A stretch of 64,000 nt of DNA from Mucilaginibacter phenanthrenivorans (GCF_024721155.1 NZ_JAHVAP010000013.1:1-64000), one strand, 5' to 3'. Shown: positions 1 through 10,164, counted from the stretch's first letter. The notes: a model not told the origin generated them from the letters alone. Numbers and translations are program-made.

Positions 1-77
1 AATCCTTTTTTTATTCCCTTTTTCCTAACTTAATAACATATAGGCCAGTCCATTATCCCTTAACTTAATGACATTGG

Positions 78-196
78 CCGTAGGTATGCAACCTATAGAG
101 GCGAAAGGCGCAGCGCATACCTTTCGTCGGTGTTACGCACCTACGGCGCGAACTTTCTTGCTTATTTTTTCTACCAATATTGGCCCCCGATGGGGC
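78..196. repeat. Nested palindromic intergenic repeat
   Basis: Two nested inverted repeats are visible: outer arms CCGTAGGT (78-85) and ACCTACGG (139-146), inner arms CGAAAGG (102-108) and CCTTTCG (120-126). A GC-rich hairpin, GCCCC/GGGGC, follows at 183-196. No open reading frame fits it. It resembles the dispersed palindromic elements common between genes in Sphingobacteriaceae; that family assignment is from memory. The rest of 1-334 shows nothing else that I can name. Confidence 0.5.
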
Positions 197-334
197 AGCG
201 GAGCGATATTAATAGCAACGTAGTTATTTTCGCGCAGTATTTGTGCGTTAATACCTGAAGCCATCAAGCTAATGAGCTAAACAAAAAATGACCTGCCGGC
301 TGACAGGTCATCTATATAAAATAAAGAATTATTT

Positions 335-1357
335 TTAAACTGCTAACGGTTCTTCCTTTTGAACCAGGAGGTCGGTATCCGGTTTTGAAACGTCGGTAAG
401 GGCAACGCGACCACGATCTTTTCTCAGGATCCTGTTAAATAAGGAAATCTCCCTGTCAAACAAAAACCTAAAGAATAGTTTGGTCCACGAGGTATGATAA
501 TATAATGTATCATAATACTCGGGTGCGGTTTTCCTTATCTCCGGTAGTTTGTTCCATGGGATAGAAGGGAAATCGTGGTGCTCATTGTGGAAGCCAACAT
601 TAAATGCAAGCACATTCCATGAACCATAATAACTGTATGTTTCCTGTTCAACACTATGTGTGAGATAATGCTCCTGGATCCAACGCGCACCAAGCGGGTG
701 CAGGCCAACCGAAAACGAAAAGCTCAGCAATAAAAATGCTATAGCAGGCCAGCCCATAAAATACCATATTGCTGTAGTGAATGCTGCCTGCAATACAAAA
801 TTAGTGATGATCCAGCCGTCGATCGGGTGAATTTCTCTTAACCTTGATAAGCGGAAAATCTGGAAAACCGGGAAAAACAAAAGCCACAAAGCTTTGCCAA
901 CAAACGAATTGCTGATCAGCTTTGCTTCCCATTTGTTAGGAAGATCGGCATCCAGCTCATGCACACCCTGGAATGAGTGGTGTTTGATATGGTATTTTTC
1001 GAATGATATTGCGCTTGGCAAAATTTGCGGCAGGTTTGAGAACATGGATGCCCAACGGTTTGCATTTGCATTTTTAAATAGTAGCTTGTGGGTACACTCA
1101 TGAATCATTACAAACAAGGCGTGATCGGCAAATGCCCCTAAAAGATAAGCCGCTCCAAAAATAATCCACCATGATTGATCACGTACCAACCAGGCTAAAA
1201 CAACCTGGAACGCTACCAGGCCTATAATGGCAAAAATGGTTAACGGATTTTTCCCTATCAGCTCCCGCAGTTGTGGAAATTGCTTTAAAATTTTTTTTGT
1301 TCGAATACGATGCGGCTCTGACTCTTGCGAGTAAACGAAATCTGTTCTTTTTGTCAT
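335..1357 (-). CDS. Sphingolipid delta-4 desaturase-like membrane fatty acid desaturase
   Basis: A 340-residue di-iron membrane desaturase. The three histidine boxes are present: HECTH at about residues 86-90, HIKHH at 123-127 and HNEHH at 257-261. Several hydrophobic spans lie between them. The N-terminal stretch with an EPH motif followed by a basic helix matches the dihydroceramide delta-4 desaturase (DEGS) branch better than acyl-CoA desaturases. Sphingobacteriaceae make sphingolipids, so introduction of a double bond into the long-chain base of a ceramide is a reasonable role; the exact substrate is inferred. It is transcribed alone, away from its neighbour. Start ATG at 1357 leaves no better alternative. 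Confidence 0.82.
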   Translation of the reverse strand: MTKRTDFVYSQESEPHRIRTKKILKQFPQLRELIGKNPLTIFAIIGLVAFQVVLAWLVRDQSWWIIFGAAYLLGAFADHALFVMIHECTHKLLFKNANANRWASMFSNLPQILPSAISFEKYHIKHHSFQGVHELDADLPNKWEAKLISNSFVGKALWLLFFPVFQIFRLSRLREIHPIDGWIITNFVLQAAFTTAIWYFMGWPAIAFLLLSFSFSVGLHPLGARWIQEHYLTHSVEQETYSYYGSWNVLAFNVGFHNEHHDFPSIPWNKLPEIRKTAPEYYDTLYYHTSWTKLFFRFLFDREISLFNRILRKDRGRVALTDVSKPDTDLLVQKEEPLAV

Positions 1358-1790
1358 TAGCTTATTTTAGGGTATCAGGGGTAAAGATAATAATATGAAC
1401 CTTAAATATAATTTTATTGTAAATTTTTATTCCTGAAAATTAAATTAATAATTGATTTTTTTAATTGTATAACGAAAATTTTAGCTTAAATAGTATTAAA
1501 AAGCCCGAGCATATCATAGAGCTTAAAGGGGTAACGTTCAAAAATAGGCTTATTTTATAATGGCAGCCGTATCATCAACTATTGCACACCTCTTGCAGTT
1601 TTAAGGAATAAATATAATGCTTGATTCTGTAGGAATTTAGTCAGAGAACGGGTAGTTCCACAAAAATTATCGCTCGACGGGTCAAAAATCGTACGGCTTC
1701 GCGCAGGAAGCGTACGCTATCGAACACTTTTTAAATTAACATTGAATTTATTCATTTGATAATCAGATAGTTGTAAATAAGGTATCAATA
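1358..1790. other. Intergenic region with one imperfect hairpin
   Basis: This gap separates two divergently transcribed genes and is AT-rich. It must hold both promoters, but I could not pick them with confidence. A hairpin with one bulged base is visible at 1690-1716 (arms CGTACGGCTTC and GAAGCGTACG). No coding potential was recognised. Confidence 0.4.
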
Positions 1791-1844
1791 TTGGCATGGG
1801 TTAATAAAATAATAAATAATAATTCATCAATAAAAAATACAACA

Positions 1845-2444
1845 ATGAAAACTATAGTTTTAACAACAGCAATCCTACTGGCAACAGTAATCGGCATAAA
1901 TAAATCAGCCTATGCCGAAACAGTAAAAGACGATACTTATACTGTTTTAACCCAGGTAAGCAATATCAACAAAATTGAAGTTCATGGAAACGTAGAGCTG
2001 TATCTTTCTGACGGAAACAGCGACCAGGTAAAGGTTTACAATAACTATTACAAAGAAAGCGCATTGATCCAGGATCAAAACGGCACATTGTGCATCTCAT
2101 CATACAAAACCGAAAAACTGGTTGTATGGGTTACCGTTAACGATTTACGCAGCCTGGCAATTTATGATAATGCAGAAGTAAAATCATTTGGTAAGCTATC
2201 GGCAATTGAGTTGGATGTTAAGTTATTTAACAACGCATCGGCACAATTAAATATGGATGCATTCCAGGCTTACATCACCTTAAACGACCGGGCTAAGGCA
2301 AGCCTGGCTGGAAACATTAACGAGGGTACCATCAAATATACCCACACTTCAGTTCTAAACACCGCAAACCTGCTATCCGGCAACGTAACCAAAACCGATG
2401 TGGATGACGTTAAGGATAACTCAGCAGATATTGTGTCACTATAA
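1845..2444 (+). CDS. Secreted GIN-domain (DUF2807-like) protein
   Basis: About 199 residues from the ATG at 1845. An in-frame ATG at 1791 exists, but its 18-residue extension is Asn/Ile-rich and puts the signal peptide in the middle, so the MKT start is preferred. Residues 1-25 form a signal peptide ending near AYAE. The remainder is a repetitive beta-strand pattern with conserved ends of the type seen in putative auto-transporter adhesin head GIN domains (VSNINKIEVHGNVELYL, then repeating strands with NDL/NNA turns). Such proteins are common in Bacteroidota; their function is unknown. It is a single-gene unit ended by a strong terminator. Confidence 0.7.
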   Translation: MKTIVLTTAILLATVIGINKSAYAETVKDDTYTVLTQVSNINKIEVHGNVELYLSDGNSDQVKVYNNYYKESALIQDQNGTLCISSYKTEKLVVWVTVNDLRSLAIYDNAEVKSFGKLSAIELDVKLFNNASAQLNMDAFQAYITLNDRAKASLAGNINEGTIKYTHTSVLNTANLLSGNVTKTDVDDVKDNSADIVSL

Positions 2445-2468
2445 ATAATAACCCAACCAATCAATCGG

Positions 2469-2501
2469 CCGGTTCAGCATATTTGCTGGGCCGGTTTTTT
2501 T
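2469..2501 (+). terminator. Rho-independent terminator
   Basis: An 11-bp stem with two G-T wobbles (2469-2479 paired with 2484-2494), a four-base loop and a run of seven T (2495-2501). It lies just after the GIN-domain gene and before the convergent efflux operon end. Confidence 0.85.
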
Positions 2502-2523
2502 ATGGGAGAATTTAAGATGCCAC

Positions 2524-5500
2524 TTATTTCACCTCGCCCGTTACCGGATGAATATTCTCATGAAAATGCCCTTTTCTGTACAAGATCCGCATTGCGCTTG
2601 GCAAAACAATCAGCAGCAAAGGCAAGGCAACTACAAATCCGCCAATAACGGCAATTGCCAGGGGTTGATGTAATTGCGCACCCGCGCCAATACCCAAAGC
2701 CAATGGCATCAGGGCAATAATAGCGCCTAAAGCCGTCATTAATTTTGGCCGTAAGCGGGTGGAAATGGAGAATATGATTGCTTCGTCGATACCGTTTTCT
2801 ACATTATTTGCTATGTTTTCAAGCGCACGCTGCTTAAACTGTAAAAAGGTGAAAATGGCATTCTCGCCGATAATGCCGACTATCATGATCAACCCGGTGT
2901 AGCTACCCACATTGAGCGGGGTTCGGGTAATGTACAAAGCCAGGAAACTGCCTGATATACCCAATACCGCTACTATTAATATTAAAATGGCTATCCTGAA
3001 TTGCTTAAACAGGAATAATATTACGGCAAACACCAGCAGGCTGGAGGTTATCAAAATTATAAGTAATTCTTTAAACGATTGTTGTTGCTGCGCATAGTCG
3101 CCGCCGTACTCTACATGATAACCGGTTGGCAGACTTATTTTTTGGGTGATGCTTTTTTGAATGGCGGGCATTACGGAACCCAGGTCGCTGCCCTCTAACC
3201 GGGCGCTTATTATGCCCATGGATTGAAGATTTTCCCTGTTAATTTCGGCGTCGCCTGCGCGAAGCTGTACCGATGCCAGTTCGCTGATGGGGATAAGTTT
3301 GCCGCTTGGTACAAACACGGTTTGATTTTGAATACCTGCTACATTTAAGCCCCGATTACCAGGATAAACCATGCGAATGGGCGAGAGCTGTTCGCGCTCA
3401 AGCATGTTGCCGATAATGTTCCCCTCCAATGCTGTTTGCAGTTGGAATTGCAGGCTGGCTGCTGTGATATTATACTGTGCGAGCTTGCTGTAAAAAGGAT
3501 CGATACTTACTGATGGTCCTGCAATTATAACTCCATCCGATACATCGGCAGTGCCTTTTACATCCCTTACAACTTGTGCAATTTGTGTTGAAAGCGTCTG
3601 GATCCTCTGCTGATCATCACCAAATATCTTAATTTCAATAGGCTGTACAGACGACATCAAATCGCCAAGCATATCACCAATTACCTGGCCCAGGTCAATT
3701 GTTAATGCAGGCTGACTTGCGGCAATCTTTTTGCGCAGGTCGCTCATTACCTCCTCAGTGGTTTTGTCGCGGTCTTTTTTTAGCTGTATCAGGTAATCGC
3801 CCTTATTAGGTTCGGTAATAAAAAAACCCATTTCGGTGCCTGTGCGGCGCGAGTAGGCTTTAACCTCAGGTTGCTTGATAATTATTTTTTCAATATCACG
3901 CAGCATCCGGTCGGTTTCATCGAGCGATGTTCCTGGTGGCGATTTATAATCAAGCACTATACTGCCTTCATCCATTTCGGGCAGGAAACCGGTTTCGAGC
4001 AATGGCGGCACTATTACAATTGCAATTATTGTGGCTGCCATAATAATTAGGCTTACATACGGCCTTAATATAAACCACTTAACCCAGCGTTGTTTTTTAA
4101 CATGGTGAACTTCCTCCTGTTTGCTTTTTGCACCGTCCTGGTGTTTGTGGCGGCTAAGCAGTAAATAAATCACCGGTAAGCCTATCCACGAAACAAAGAA
4201 CGAACATACCAGCGTGATGATCATGGTATTGGTCAGTACATGGAAATACGCGCCCGCAACTCCCGTCATCAGCATGAAGGGGATAAATATTACGATAGTA
4301 CTGATGGATGAACCCAGCATCGCCGGGAACAAATAGTCAATGGCAGTTTTTATCAGCTTTAACGGGCGCTCTTGTGGATGCTCCTCGTGGGTACGGTGAA
4401 TTTGCTCCACAACGACGATGGCATCATCAATAATTAACCCCAGGGCAGCTGCGATGGCGCCCAGTGTCATAATATTTAGCGTGTAACCAATGCAGTAAAG
4501 CACGCCAATACTCAGGCACAAGGTTACAGGGATTGTAATAAGTATAACCGCGCTTGATTTTATCGATCTTAAAAAGATTATAGCAACAATAATGGCCAGC
4601 AGCAAACCAACCCATAAACAATCGCTAACGCTTTTTATTGATTCTTTCACAAAATCTGCCTGCACATAATATGGCTTTATGGAAACATCCTTCGGCAGCA
4701 GCTTTTGCAGATCGGTTACCTTGGCGTCCATATCTGCTGACAATGACACCAGGTTTGCATTGGGTTGTTTGATAACGGCTATCAGAACACCCTCATGCCC
4801 GTTGGCATTAATTCGGGTATATTCAATTCCTTCCTGTATGGCTATTTCGGCAAAATCCTTTAATCGTATTACACGTTTCCGGTTATTGGTGATCACCAGA
4901 TTTTCCAGTTGGTCCTTTGCGTTGATGGTGGCATCGGTAACAGTCAGGTACATCCTTTTGTAATCGGATAGATAGCCTTCCGATTTTACAAAATTAGTAG
5001 TGCTTAGCGTGGTGCTGATGATATCGGGCGTTAAACCCAGCGAGCTCATTTTTTGCTTATTGAGTGTAAGCCAGTATTCCTTTGCCTTACCGCCAATTAC
5101 CCTGATTTCCGATACCCCGTCAACCTGCGATAAAAAGGGTTTTACAGTATAAGTTGCTAATTGCCTGAGCTCGATAGGTGAACGGCTATGACTCTCCAGT
5201 GTATAGCCGCTTACCGGCAAAATGGAAGGGTTCATTTTCTCAACAGTGATGTTCACATCTGCCGGCAGGTCGTTTTTTATCTGGTCGATACTGGTCTGGA
5301 TCTTTTGCTGGCTCAGGTCAATATCTGCACCCCAATTCATATAAGCCGAGATCTCGCAGCTGCCACGGCTGGTTGTGCTGCGTACCAGTTGAAGGTCGGG
5401 TACCTGCTTAATGGCATTTTCGAGCGGCTTGGTAACCGTTACCATCATTTTATTTACCGGTTGCAGGCCTTCCTCCGCAATAACCTTAATTTTGGGAAAC

Positions 5501-5634
5501 GTTATTTCAGGAAATAAGGATGTTTGCAGCTTCGAATAGGCAAATAAACCGCCCAATAAAATAATGCCTAAAACCAGGCTGATAGGCTTTTTATGAAACA
5601 AGAAGCTATCCTTTATATCCTTTATCGGCTTCAT
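2524..5634 (-). CDS. RND-family efflux permease (inner-membrane component)
   Basis: 1036 residues, the usual length for an RND pump protomer, with the expected two halves of six membrane spans and large periplasmic loops. The TM4 segment carries the paired aspartates (LIIDDAIVVVE, about residue 400), the proton-relay signature of HAE-type pumps; HME metal pumps usually have a DG pair there. The N-terminal LFPEITFPKIKV segment is typical of CusA/AcrB relatives. Its start overlaps the stop of the adaptor gene by 4 bases, so the two are translationally coupled. With the TolC-like gene it forms a complete tripartite system. Substrate is not shown by sequence. Confidence 0.92.
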   Translation of the reverse strand: MKPIKDIKDSFLFHKKPISLVLGIILLGGLFAYSKLQTSLFPEITFPKIKVIAEEGLQPVNKMMVTVTKPLENAIKQVPDLQLVRSTTSRGSCEISAYMNWGADIDLSQQKIQTSIDQIKNDLPADVNITVEKMNPSILPVSGYTLESHSRSPIELRQLATYTVKPFLSQVDGVSEIRVIGGKAKEYWLTLNKQKMSSLGLTPDIISTTLSTTNFVKSEGYLSDYKRMYLTVTDATINAKDQLENLVITNNRKRVIRLKDFAEIAIQEGIEYTRINANGHEGVLIAVIKQPNANLVSLSADMDAKVTDLQKLLPKDVSIKPYYVQADFVKESIKSVSDCLWVGLLLAIIVAIIFLRSIKSSAVILITIPVTLCLSIGVLYCIGYTLNIMTLGAIAAALGLIIDDAIVVVEQIHRTHEEHPQERPLKLIKTAIDYLFPAMLGSSISTIVIFIPFMLMTGVAGAYFHVLTNTMIITLVCSFFVSWIGLPVIYLLLSRHKHQDGAKSKQEEVHHVKKQRWVKWFILRPYVSLIIMAATIIAIVIVPPLLETGFLPEMDEGSIVLDYKSPPGTSLDETDRMLRDIEKIIIKQPEVKAYSRRTGTEMGFFITEPNKGDYLIQLKKDRDKTTEEVMSDLRKKIAASQPALTIDLGQVIGDMLGDLMSSVQPIEIKIFGDDQQRIQTLSTQIAQVVRDVKGTADVSDGVIIAGPSVSIDPFYSKLAQYNITAASLQFQLQTALEGNIIGNMLEREQLSPIRMVYPGNRGLNVAGIQNQTVFVPSGKLIPISELASVQLRAGDAEINRENLQSMGIISARLEGSDLGSVMPAIQKSITQKISLPTGYHVEYGGDYAQQQQSFKELLIILITSSLLVFAVILFLFKQFRIAILILIVAVLGISGSFLALYITRTPLNVGSYTGLIMIVGIIGENAIFTFLQFKQRALENIANNVENGIDEAIIFSISTRLRPKLMTALGAIIALMPLALGIGAGAQLHQPLAIAVIGGFVVALPLLLIVLPSAMRILYRKGHFHENIHPVTGEVK

Positions 5635-6581
5635 GGCTTCACAATTTTAACTTTGGCCGTATCGGGCAGTCCATAATTTCCGCTGATAACGATCTTGTCT
5701 TGTTTACTGAAAGCGGGTGAAAGTACCTCAACCCTTTCGCCTGAAACAATTCCTTTCTTAACGGGCACTTTTACTGCAGTGGTGTCATTGATGAGTTTCA
5801 TCACCCAAAACTCCGTTTGTGTTTCGTTAGCGAGTATGGCTGATTTGGGTAATGAAGCGGTGTTTGTTTTGGCTGATTTTACTATCCGTGCCTTTGCTAT
5901 CAAATTCTCCGGGATCTGCTGGCTGCTGTTTACCTTGAGCACCACACCCTGCGTTTGCGAAACGGTATCAACCGTTGGCATAAACGAACTTACTATACCG
6001 CCGACCTTTGTGCCTCCGGGTAGCGTAAGGTCCACATTTTGCCCCATTTTTACATATTGCCTGAGTTCGTAAGGCAGTTGCATTAAAAAAACGAAGCTGC
6101 TGCGGTCGCTTATTACAGCAAGCGGTTCGCCATCGGCAACGTAGTCACCTTTTTGATGGCTTAACTGCGAAATATAACCCGACAATGATGCCCTGATTGC
6201 ATTTACTCCCGAAAATTTAAATGTAGTGTCTAAAATATTAATGCTGTTGCCTATGCTTTGAGCTTCTTTGGTTTTAACAGTGAACAACAGTTGTCCTTTA
6301 CCCACATTTTGCCCGGGCAGAATATTTACCTGTTGTATATAACCGTTGGCATTTGATTTAACGTAATTTTTTTGAAGGATGGTAGAGGTTGCGTTAAGGT
6401 CGATATAATCGGTTAACGTACTATCATTAATAGTGGTAATAGTAACCGGTGTTTGTGATGTTACTTTTGCATCCTCATCGTCAGCTTTATCAGCCCCGTG
6501 ACAGGAGAAAAGTACGATGGAAATTCCTGTAATAAATAGTAGTTGCTTAACCAGGGGGTATTTAAGGTTCGATATTTTCAT
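5631..6581 (-). CDS. RND efflux periplasmic adaptor lipoprotein (membrane fusion protein)
   Basis: 316 residues with a lipoprotein signal: hydrophobic segment, then lipobox LFSC with the acylated Cys at residue 27. A biotinyl-lipoyl-like half motif is seen around QQVNILPGQNVGKGQLLF and again near the centre (SGYISQLSHQKGDYV). The alpha-hairpin is very short, so this is a compact adaptor. It lies between the TolC-like gene (2-base gap) and the permease (4-base overlap) in one operon. It would connect the inner-membrane pump to the outer-membrane channel. Confidence 0.88.
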   Translation of the reverse strand: MKISNLKYPLVKQLLFITGISIVLFSCHGADKADDEDAKVTSQTPVTITTINDSTLTDYIDLNATSTILQKNYVKSNANGYIQQVNILPGQNVGKGQLLFTVKTKEAQSIGNSINILDTTFKFSGVNAIRASLSGYISQLSHQKGDYVADGEPLAVISDRSSFVFLMQLPYELRQYVKMGQNVDLTLPGGTKVGGIVSSFMPTVDTVSQTQGVVLKVNSSQQIPENLIAKARIVKSAKTNTASLPKSAILANETQTEFWVMKLINDTTAVKVPVKKGIVSGERVEVLSPAFSKQDKIVISGNYGLPDTAKVKIVKP

Positions 6582-6583
6582 GT

Positions 6584-7819
6584 TTATCTGTTCCAGTAAT
6601 TTAGCTGATTGATAAGCTGTAATTTGGTTATATTAGTAGTGGTTCTTAGATTTTTTACTGTAAGGTAGTTATTAATGGCCAAAATCAGGTCGGCAATGCG
6701 CAGGTCGCCGGTTTGCATCAGGCGGGTATCAACTTCTATCAGGCTTTTTGAATACTTAAGCTGATCATCCACCTGCTTCAGCAGGTTGTTGCTTTCTCCT
6801 ATCTGTTGTTTAAGCTGCGCTATTTGCTGGCGGTACTGAACATCAAAAAATGCCTTGTAGTTTTGCCGGGTTTCCTCCTGTAATGAGATCTTATTGTATT
6901 GCATTTTTCGTTGCCCGCCATCGTAAAGCGGCAATGTGAAGCTAAAGCCCGCGCTTATGCCAAAGTTTTTATAGGCTTGCCCCATAAAATCGGAGTTATA
7001 GCCACCATCGGCCAGCAGGTTTATTTTGGGTTTATAACTAAAGTCTACTTGCTGGCGGCTGTTAACCAGCTTAAGGCTGTCAATTTTATATTGCTTAAAA
7101 AATATACTGGTATTTGCATCAGGCAGCAGGGGCAATTGTAAAGCCGGCTCCGCGAGTTCAATCATGCTGGTATCGGCAACACCGGCCAAATAATTAAGCG
7201 TGGTGTAATCGTTTTTGTATTGCTGGCGCGATTGAAACAGTGTTAGTTGTGCTTGTTTCAGCGTAACCAAAAAGGTTAAATAATCGCTTTGGCGGTATAC
7301 GTTGCTGCGGGTAAGTTTTTTTAGCAGGGTTTCTTCCTGGCTTAACAGGTCAATAACTTCCTGGTTAAATTTAAACTGCTGCAAACTACCGTAAGCAGTG
7401 ATGTATTGCGTAGTAATTGCCTTTTTTAGGTCTTGCTCCGAGATCTTACCCGAGTTAACAAGCGATTGTGACTGTAACACAATAGCCTGCACCTGCGATT
7501 CGATATTTTTTTTGCTGACAATGGCCTGGTTGACCCCAAATAACGCGTTTAAAGTATGCTCATTGGTTATAGCCGAAGCATAACCATAGCCATTGATCGT
7601 TGGGGCATATAAACCGCCGCTGTTTAAATTTACCTGCGGCCTTAATCCGGCGCGCAGCCGCAAGCTATCAATTTGGTTTGACGCTACCTGGTTGCGGAGA
7701 TCCTTTAAAAGCGGGCTGTTACTTTTGGCGGTTTCTAAAAAATGATCCAGTGTGTTTGTTTGCCCGAATGATGCAGAACAAATGAAAAGGCACAAAATAA
7801 TGCTGAAAAGCAATCTCAT
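6584..7819 (-). CDS. TolC-family outer-membrane efflux channel
   Basis: 411 residues with a signal peptide ending near SASFGQ. The rest is long amphipathic helices rich in Gln/Asn/Leu with the two-fold repeat expected of OEP/TolC proteins; GFSFTLPLYDGGQRK is the typical second-repeat beta-strand signature. First gene of the three-gene efflux operon. It would form the outer-membrane exit duct for the RND pump downstream. Confidence 0.88.
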   Translation of the reverse strand: MRLLFSIILCLFICSASFGQTNTLDHFLETAKSNSPLLKDLRNQVASNQIDSLRLRAGLRPQVNLNSGGLYAPTINGYGYASAITNEHTLNALFGVNQAIVSKKNIESQVQAIVLQSQSLVNSGKISEQDLKKAITTQYITAYGSLQQFKFNQEVIDLLSQEETLLKKLTRSNVYRQSDYLTFLVTLKQAQLTLFQSRQQYKNDYTTLNYLAGVADTSMIELAEPALQLPLLPDANTSIFFKQYKIDSLKLVNSRQQVDFSYKPKINLLADGGYNSDFMGQAYKNFGISAGFSFTLPLYDGGQRKMQYNKISLQEETRQNYKAFFDVQYRQQIAQLKQQIGESNNLLKQVDDQLKYSKSLIEVDTRLMQTGDLRIADLILAINNYLTVKNLRTTTNITKLQLINQLNYWNR

Positions 7820-7942
7820 TAAAGATGTTTCTAAGGGTATTTATTTAGCTAAATTAAAATTTAATTCTGGATTAATTTGGGACGGGTAGATTTATTGAAC
7901 CAGTAAATCAACGCGTACAGGTTTAAAATTGTAACGATGTAG

Positions 7943-8006
7943 AGACACAATACTTTGTGTCTTTTTAACGCTAGTAGAGTAGAGACAGAAAGTATTCTGT
8001 CTCTAC
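7943..8006. repeat. Two related palindromes between efflux and two-component operons
   Basis: Palindrome 1 at 7943-7962 (AGACACAA, 4-base loop, TTGTGTCT) is followed by T residues. Palindrome 2 at 7979-8006 (GTAGAGACAGAA, AGTA loop, TTCTGTCTCTAC) is a perfect 12-bp stem. They share the core word GTAGAGACA. Palindrome 2 lies 13 bases past the stop of the histidine kinase gene and could end its transcript. Confidence 0.6.
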
Positions 8007-8018
8007 GCGGATATTTAA

Positions 8019-9293
8019 TCAAAACTCCACCACAAAAACATGAAATTTATCCTCAAATAAATATTCCAGCCTGAACCCGAAATTCTCGCAGATCTGCCTT
8101 GAAATAGTTAACCCCAGCCCACTTCCCTCGGAGCCGGATGATTTATGAAAACGGGTGAAGATTTTCTCCTCCTCCAATTGTTCGGGGCCGCCGGTGTTTT
8201 TGATTACCAGGCTTTGGCTGGTTAACCGAATAACTATCTCTCCGCCGTTGTAATTATGCCTGATGGCGTTGCTAATAAGGTTGCTAAGTAATATTTCTGC
8301 AAGATACCGGCTGGCGTTGACCTCTTTGTCTTCAAGATTAACGACTAGGTTCAAATTCTTATCGTTAAAAATTTCTTCAAATTGGGAGAGCATTTCTTCA
8401 AGCAACTCCCGCAAATTTATCTGCTGTTTATCATGCAGTAACCTGTTCTCAATTTTCACCAGCAGCAACAGCGACTGATTTAACCGGTTTAACCTGGAAA
8501 CAGCGCCGTACAGATCGTTTAACAGGTTGCTTTGCCTGTCGCTGAAGTTTTCGGTTTGGATCAGGGTATCTAATTTTGAGTTGATCACAGCAATTGGGGT
8601 CAATAACTCGTGCGAGGCATTTTCGGTAAATACTTTTAAATCCTGGTAGTCATGTTTGGCCCTCGCCGCCATTTCGGCAACGGTGGTGTTCAGTTCCTTA
8701 AATTCATCAATAGTTGTGGGCACGCTGGGGATCTCGTGTGTATCGGCAATGTTGAATAACCGCAACTCGCCCATAATATTATAAAATGGCTGCCACAGGC
8801 GGTTTAAGATCAGCCGGTTTGTTAACAATAAGATCAATAGTAAAAATAAGATGAGACCGATAGTGATAAAAAATATAAGCCGGATCAGGTCCTCTGTTTC
8901 TACCTTTGATTCTATAATCTGTATTTTGTAATACTTATCTCCTACGGTAACCGAACTGATTAAACCACGACCCGATTCATATTCGCCGCCATGCCTGTGG
9001 TGTCTGTGACCCTCGTCCTTCTCAAAATATTGGGTATTGAAAAATTCACGCTGTATGGAACCTGGTACTGCCGTATAAAAAGTAATTTGTTGGTCGTTTG
9101 ATTCAAAGGTTTGCGGCAGTTCGTGGTTTAACTTCACATAGTCAAAAATCTCCTGCTCTTCAACCACCAGGTCCTTATCTTTTTGACCGGTTAAAATATA
9201 ACTGATGGCCTGGTAGTAAATAATGCCGGTTATCAGCATTACTATAATGGTAGTGGCCAGGTTTACCCGGTTGTAAGTAGTTAGCAGCTTCAT
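8019..9293 (-). CDS. Sensor histidine kinase
   Basis: 424 residues: TM1 about 12-34, a periplasmic sensor loop, TM2 about 137-158, a HAMP-like linker, a HisKA dimerisation helix with SHELLTP (phospho-acceptor His about 228), then a GHKL ATPase domain with the N-box (NLISNAIRHN) and the GSGLGL loop. The periplasmic loop holds a striking histidine cluster (GHRHHRHGG, about 95-103), which could bind a metal ion; that is inference. Its start overlaps the end of the response regulator gene by 4 bases. It faces the RND efflux operon, which it may control. Confidence 0.93.
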   Translation of the reverse strand: MKLLTTYNRVNLATTIIVMLITGIIYYQAISYILTGQKDKDLVVEEQEIFDYVKLNHELPQTFESNDQQITFYTAVPGSIQREFFNTQYFEKDEGHRHHRHGGEYESGRGLISSVTVGDKYYKIQIIESKVETEDLIRLIFFITIGLILFLLLILLLTNRLILNRLWQPFYNIMGELRLFNIADTHEIPSVPTTIDEFKELNTTVAEMAARAKHDYQDLKVFTENASHELLTPIAVINSKLDTLIQTENFSDRQSNLLNDLYGAVSRLNRLNQSLLLLVKIENRLLHDKQQINLRELLEEMLSQFEEIFNDKNLNLVVNLEDKEVNASRYLAEILLSNLISNAIRHNYNGGEIVIRLTSQSLVIKNTGGPEQLEEEKIFTRFHKSSGSEGSGLGLTISRQICENFGFRLEYLFEDKFHVFVVEF

Positions 9294-9967
9294 GGTGCCG
9301 AAAACTTGTAACCCATACCGTAGGCTGCCTGGATATAATCTGTACAGCCAGCCTCCATTAATTTTTTGCGGATGTTTTTTATGTGCGAATAAATAAAATC
9401 AAAATTATTAGCCATGTCGATCCCATCGCCCCAAAGATGCTCGGCTATGGCATTTTTTGATACCACTTTGCCTTTATTGGCTATAAAATATAATAACAAA
9501 GCAAACTCCTTGCGGGTGAATTTTACCGGGGTTTTATCAACCTTAACCTCTTTAGCCATCAGGTCGATAGTGATCTCATTAAACACCAGCAGGTTGCTGC
9601 CGTTGTAACTTTTACGGCGGATGATTGCAGATACTCTTGCCTTCAATTCTGATAGGTGAAATGGTTTAACAAGGTAATCGTCGGCCCCGATATTCAGCCC
9701 CTCGAGGCGGTCGTCGAGCGAATTTTTTGCAGAAATGATAAGCACACCATCTGGATGGTTGTTTTCCTTAAGGCTTTTCAGAATGTTGATGCCGTTACCG
9801 TCGGGCAGGGTAATATCAAGCAGAATGCAGTCATAGCGGTAAAGATTGACCTTGCTCAAAGCACTTTGGTAGCTGTCGGCAGTTTCACAAATATTGCCTG
9901 ATTCGGTAAAATATTCTTCAATACTTTCCCGCAGGCCTTCCTCATCTTCAATGATCAGTATTTTCAA
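9290..9967 (-). CDS. OmpR-family response regulator
   Basis: 225 residues. Receiver domain about 1-115 with acidic pocket (EDEE near residue 7), phospho-acceptor Asp51 (LLDITLPDG), Ser79 and Lys101 (VKPF). The C-terminal winged helix (about 128-223) has the DNA-binding helix in FIYSHIKNIRKKL. First gene of a two-gene operon with the kinase. Likely targets are its own operon and possibly the adjacent efflux genes. Upstream 9968-10164 has degenerate GCTGATTTT words but no clear operator. Confidence 0.94.
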   Translation of the reverse strand: MKILIIEDEEGLRESIEEYFTESGNICETADSYQSALSKVNLYRYDCILLDITLPDGNGINILKSLKENNHPDGVLIISAKNSLDDRLEGLNIGADDYLVKPFHLSELKARVSAIIRRKSYNGSNLLVFNEITIDLMAKEVKVDKTPVKFTRKEFALLLYFIANKGKVVSKNAIAEHLWGDGIDMANNFDFIYSHIKNIRKKLMEAGCTDYIQAAYGMGYKFSAP

Positions 9968-10164
9968 AAGCGTTTTTGTTTATAAAGATAGCCGCTGATT
10001 TTGGATGATTTTAGGATTTCGCGGAATTATTTTCGACCGCTGATTTTTCGTGATTAAATTGATTCAATGATTTAAGATGGCTGAACAACTTTTATACAAG
10101 TTTACTAGCTAGCTTTGTTAAACATTAGTCCTATAATTTTAATAATCATACAAATCTTAGTTAT

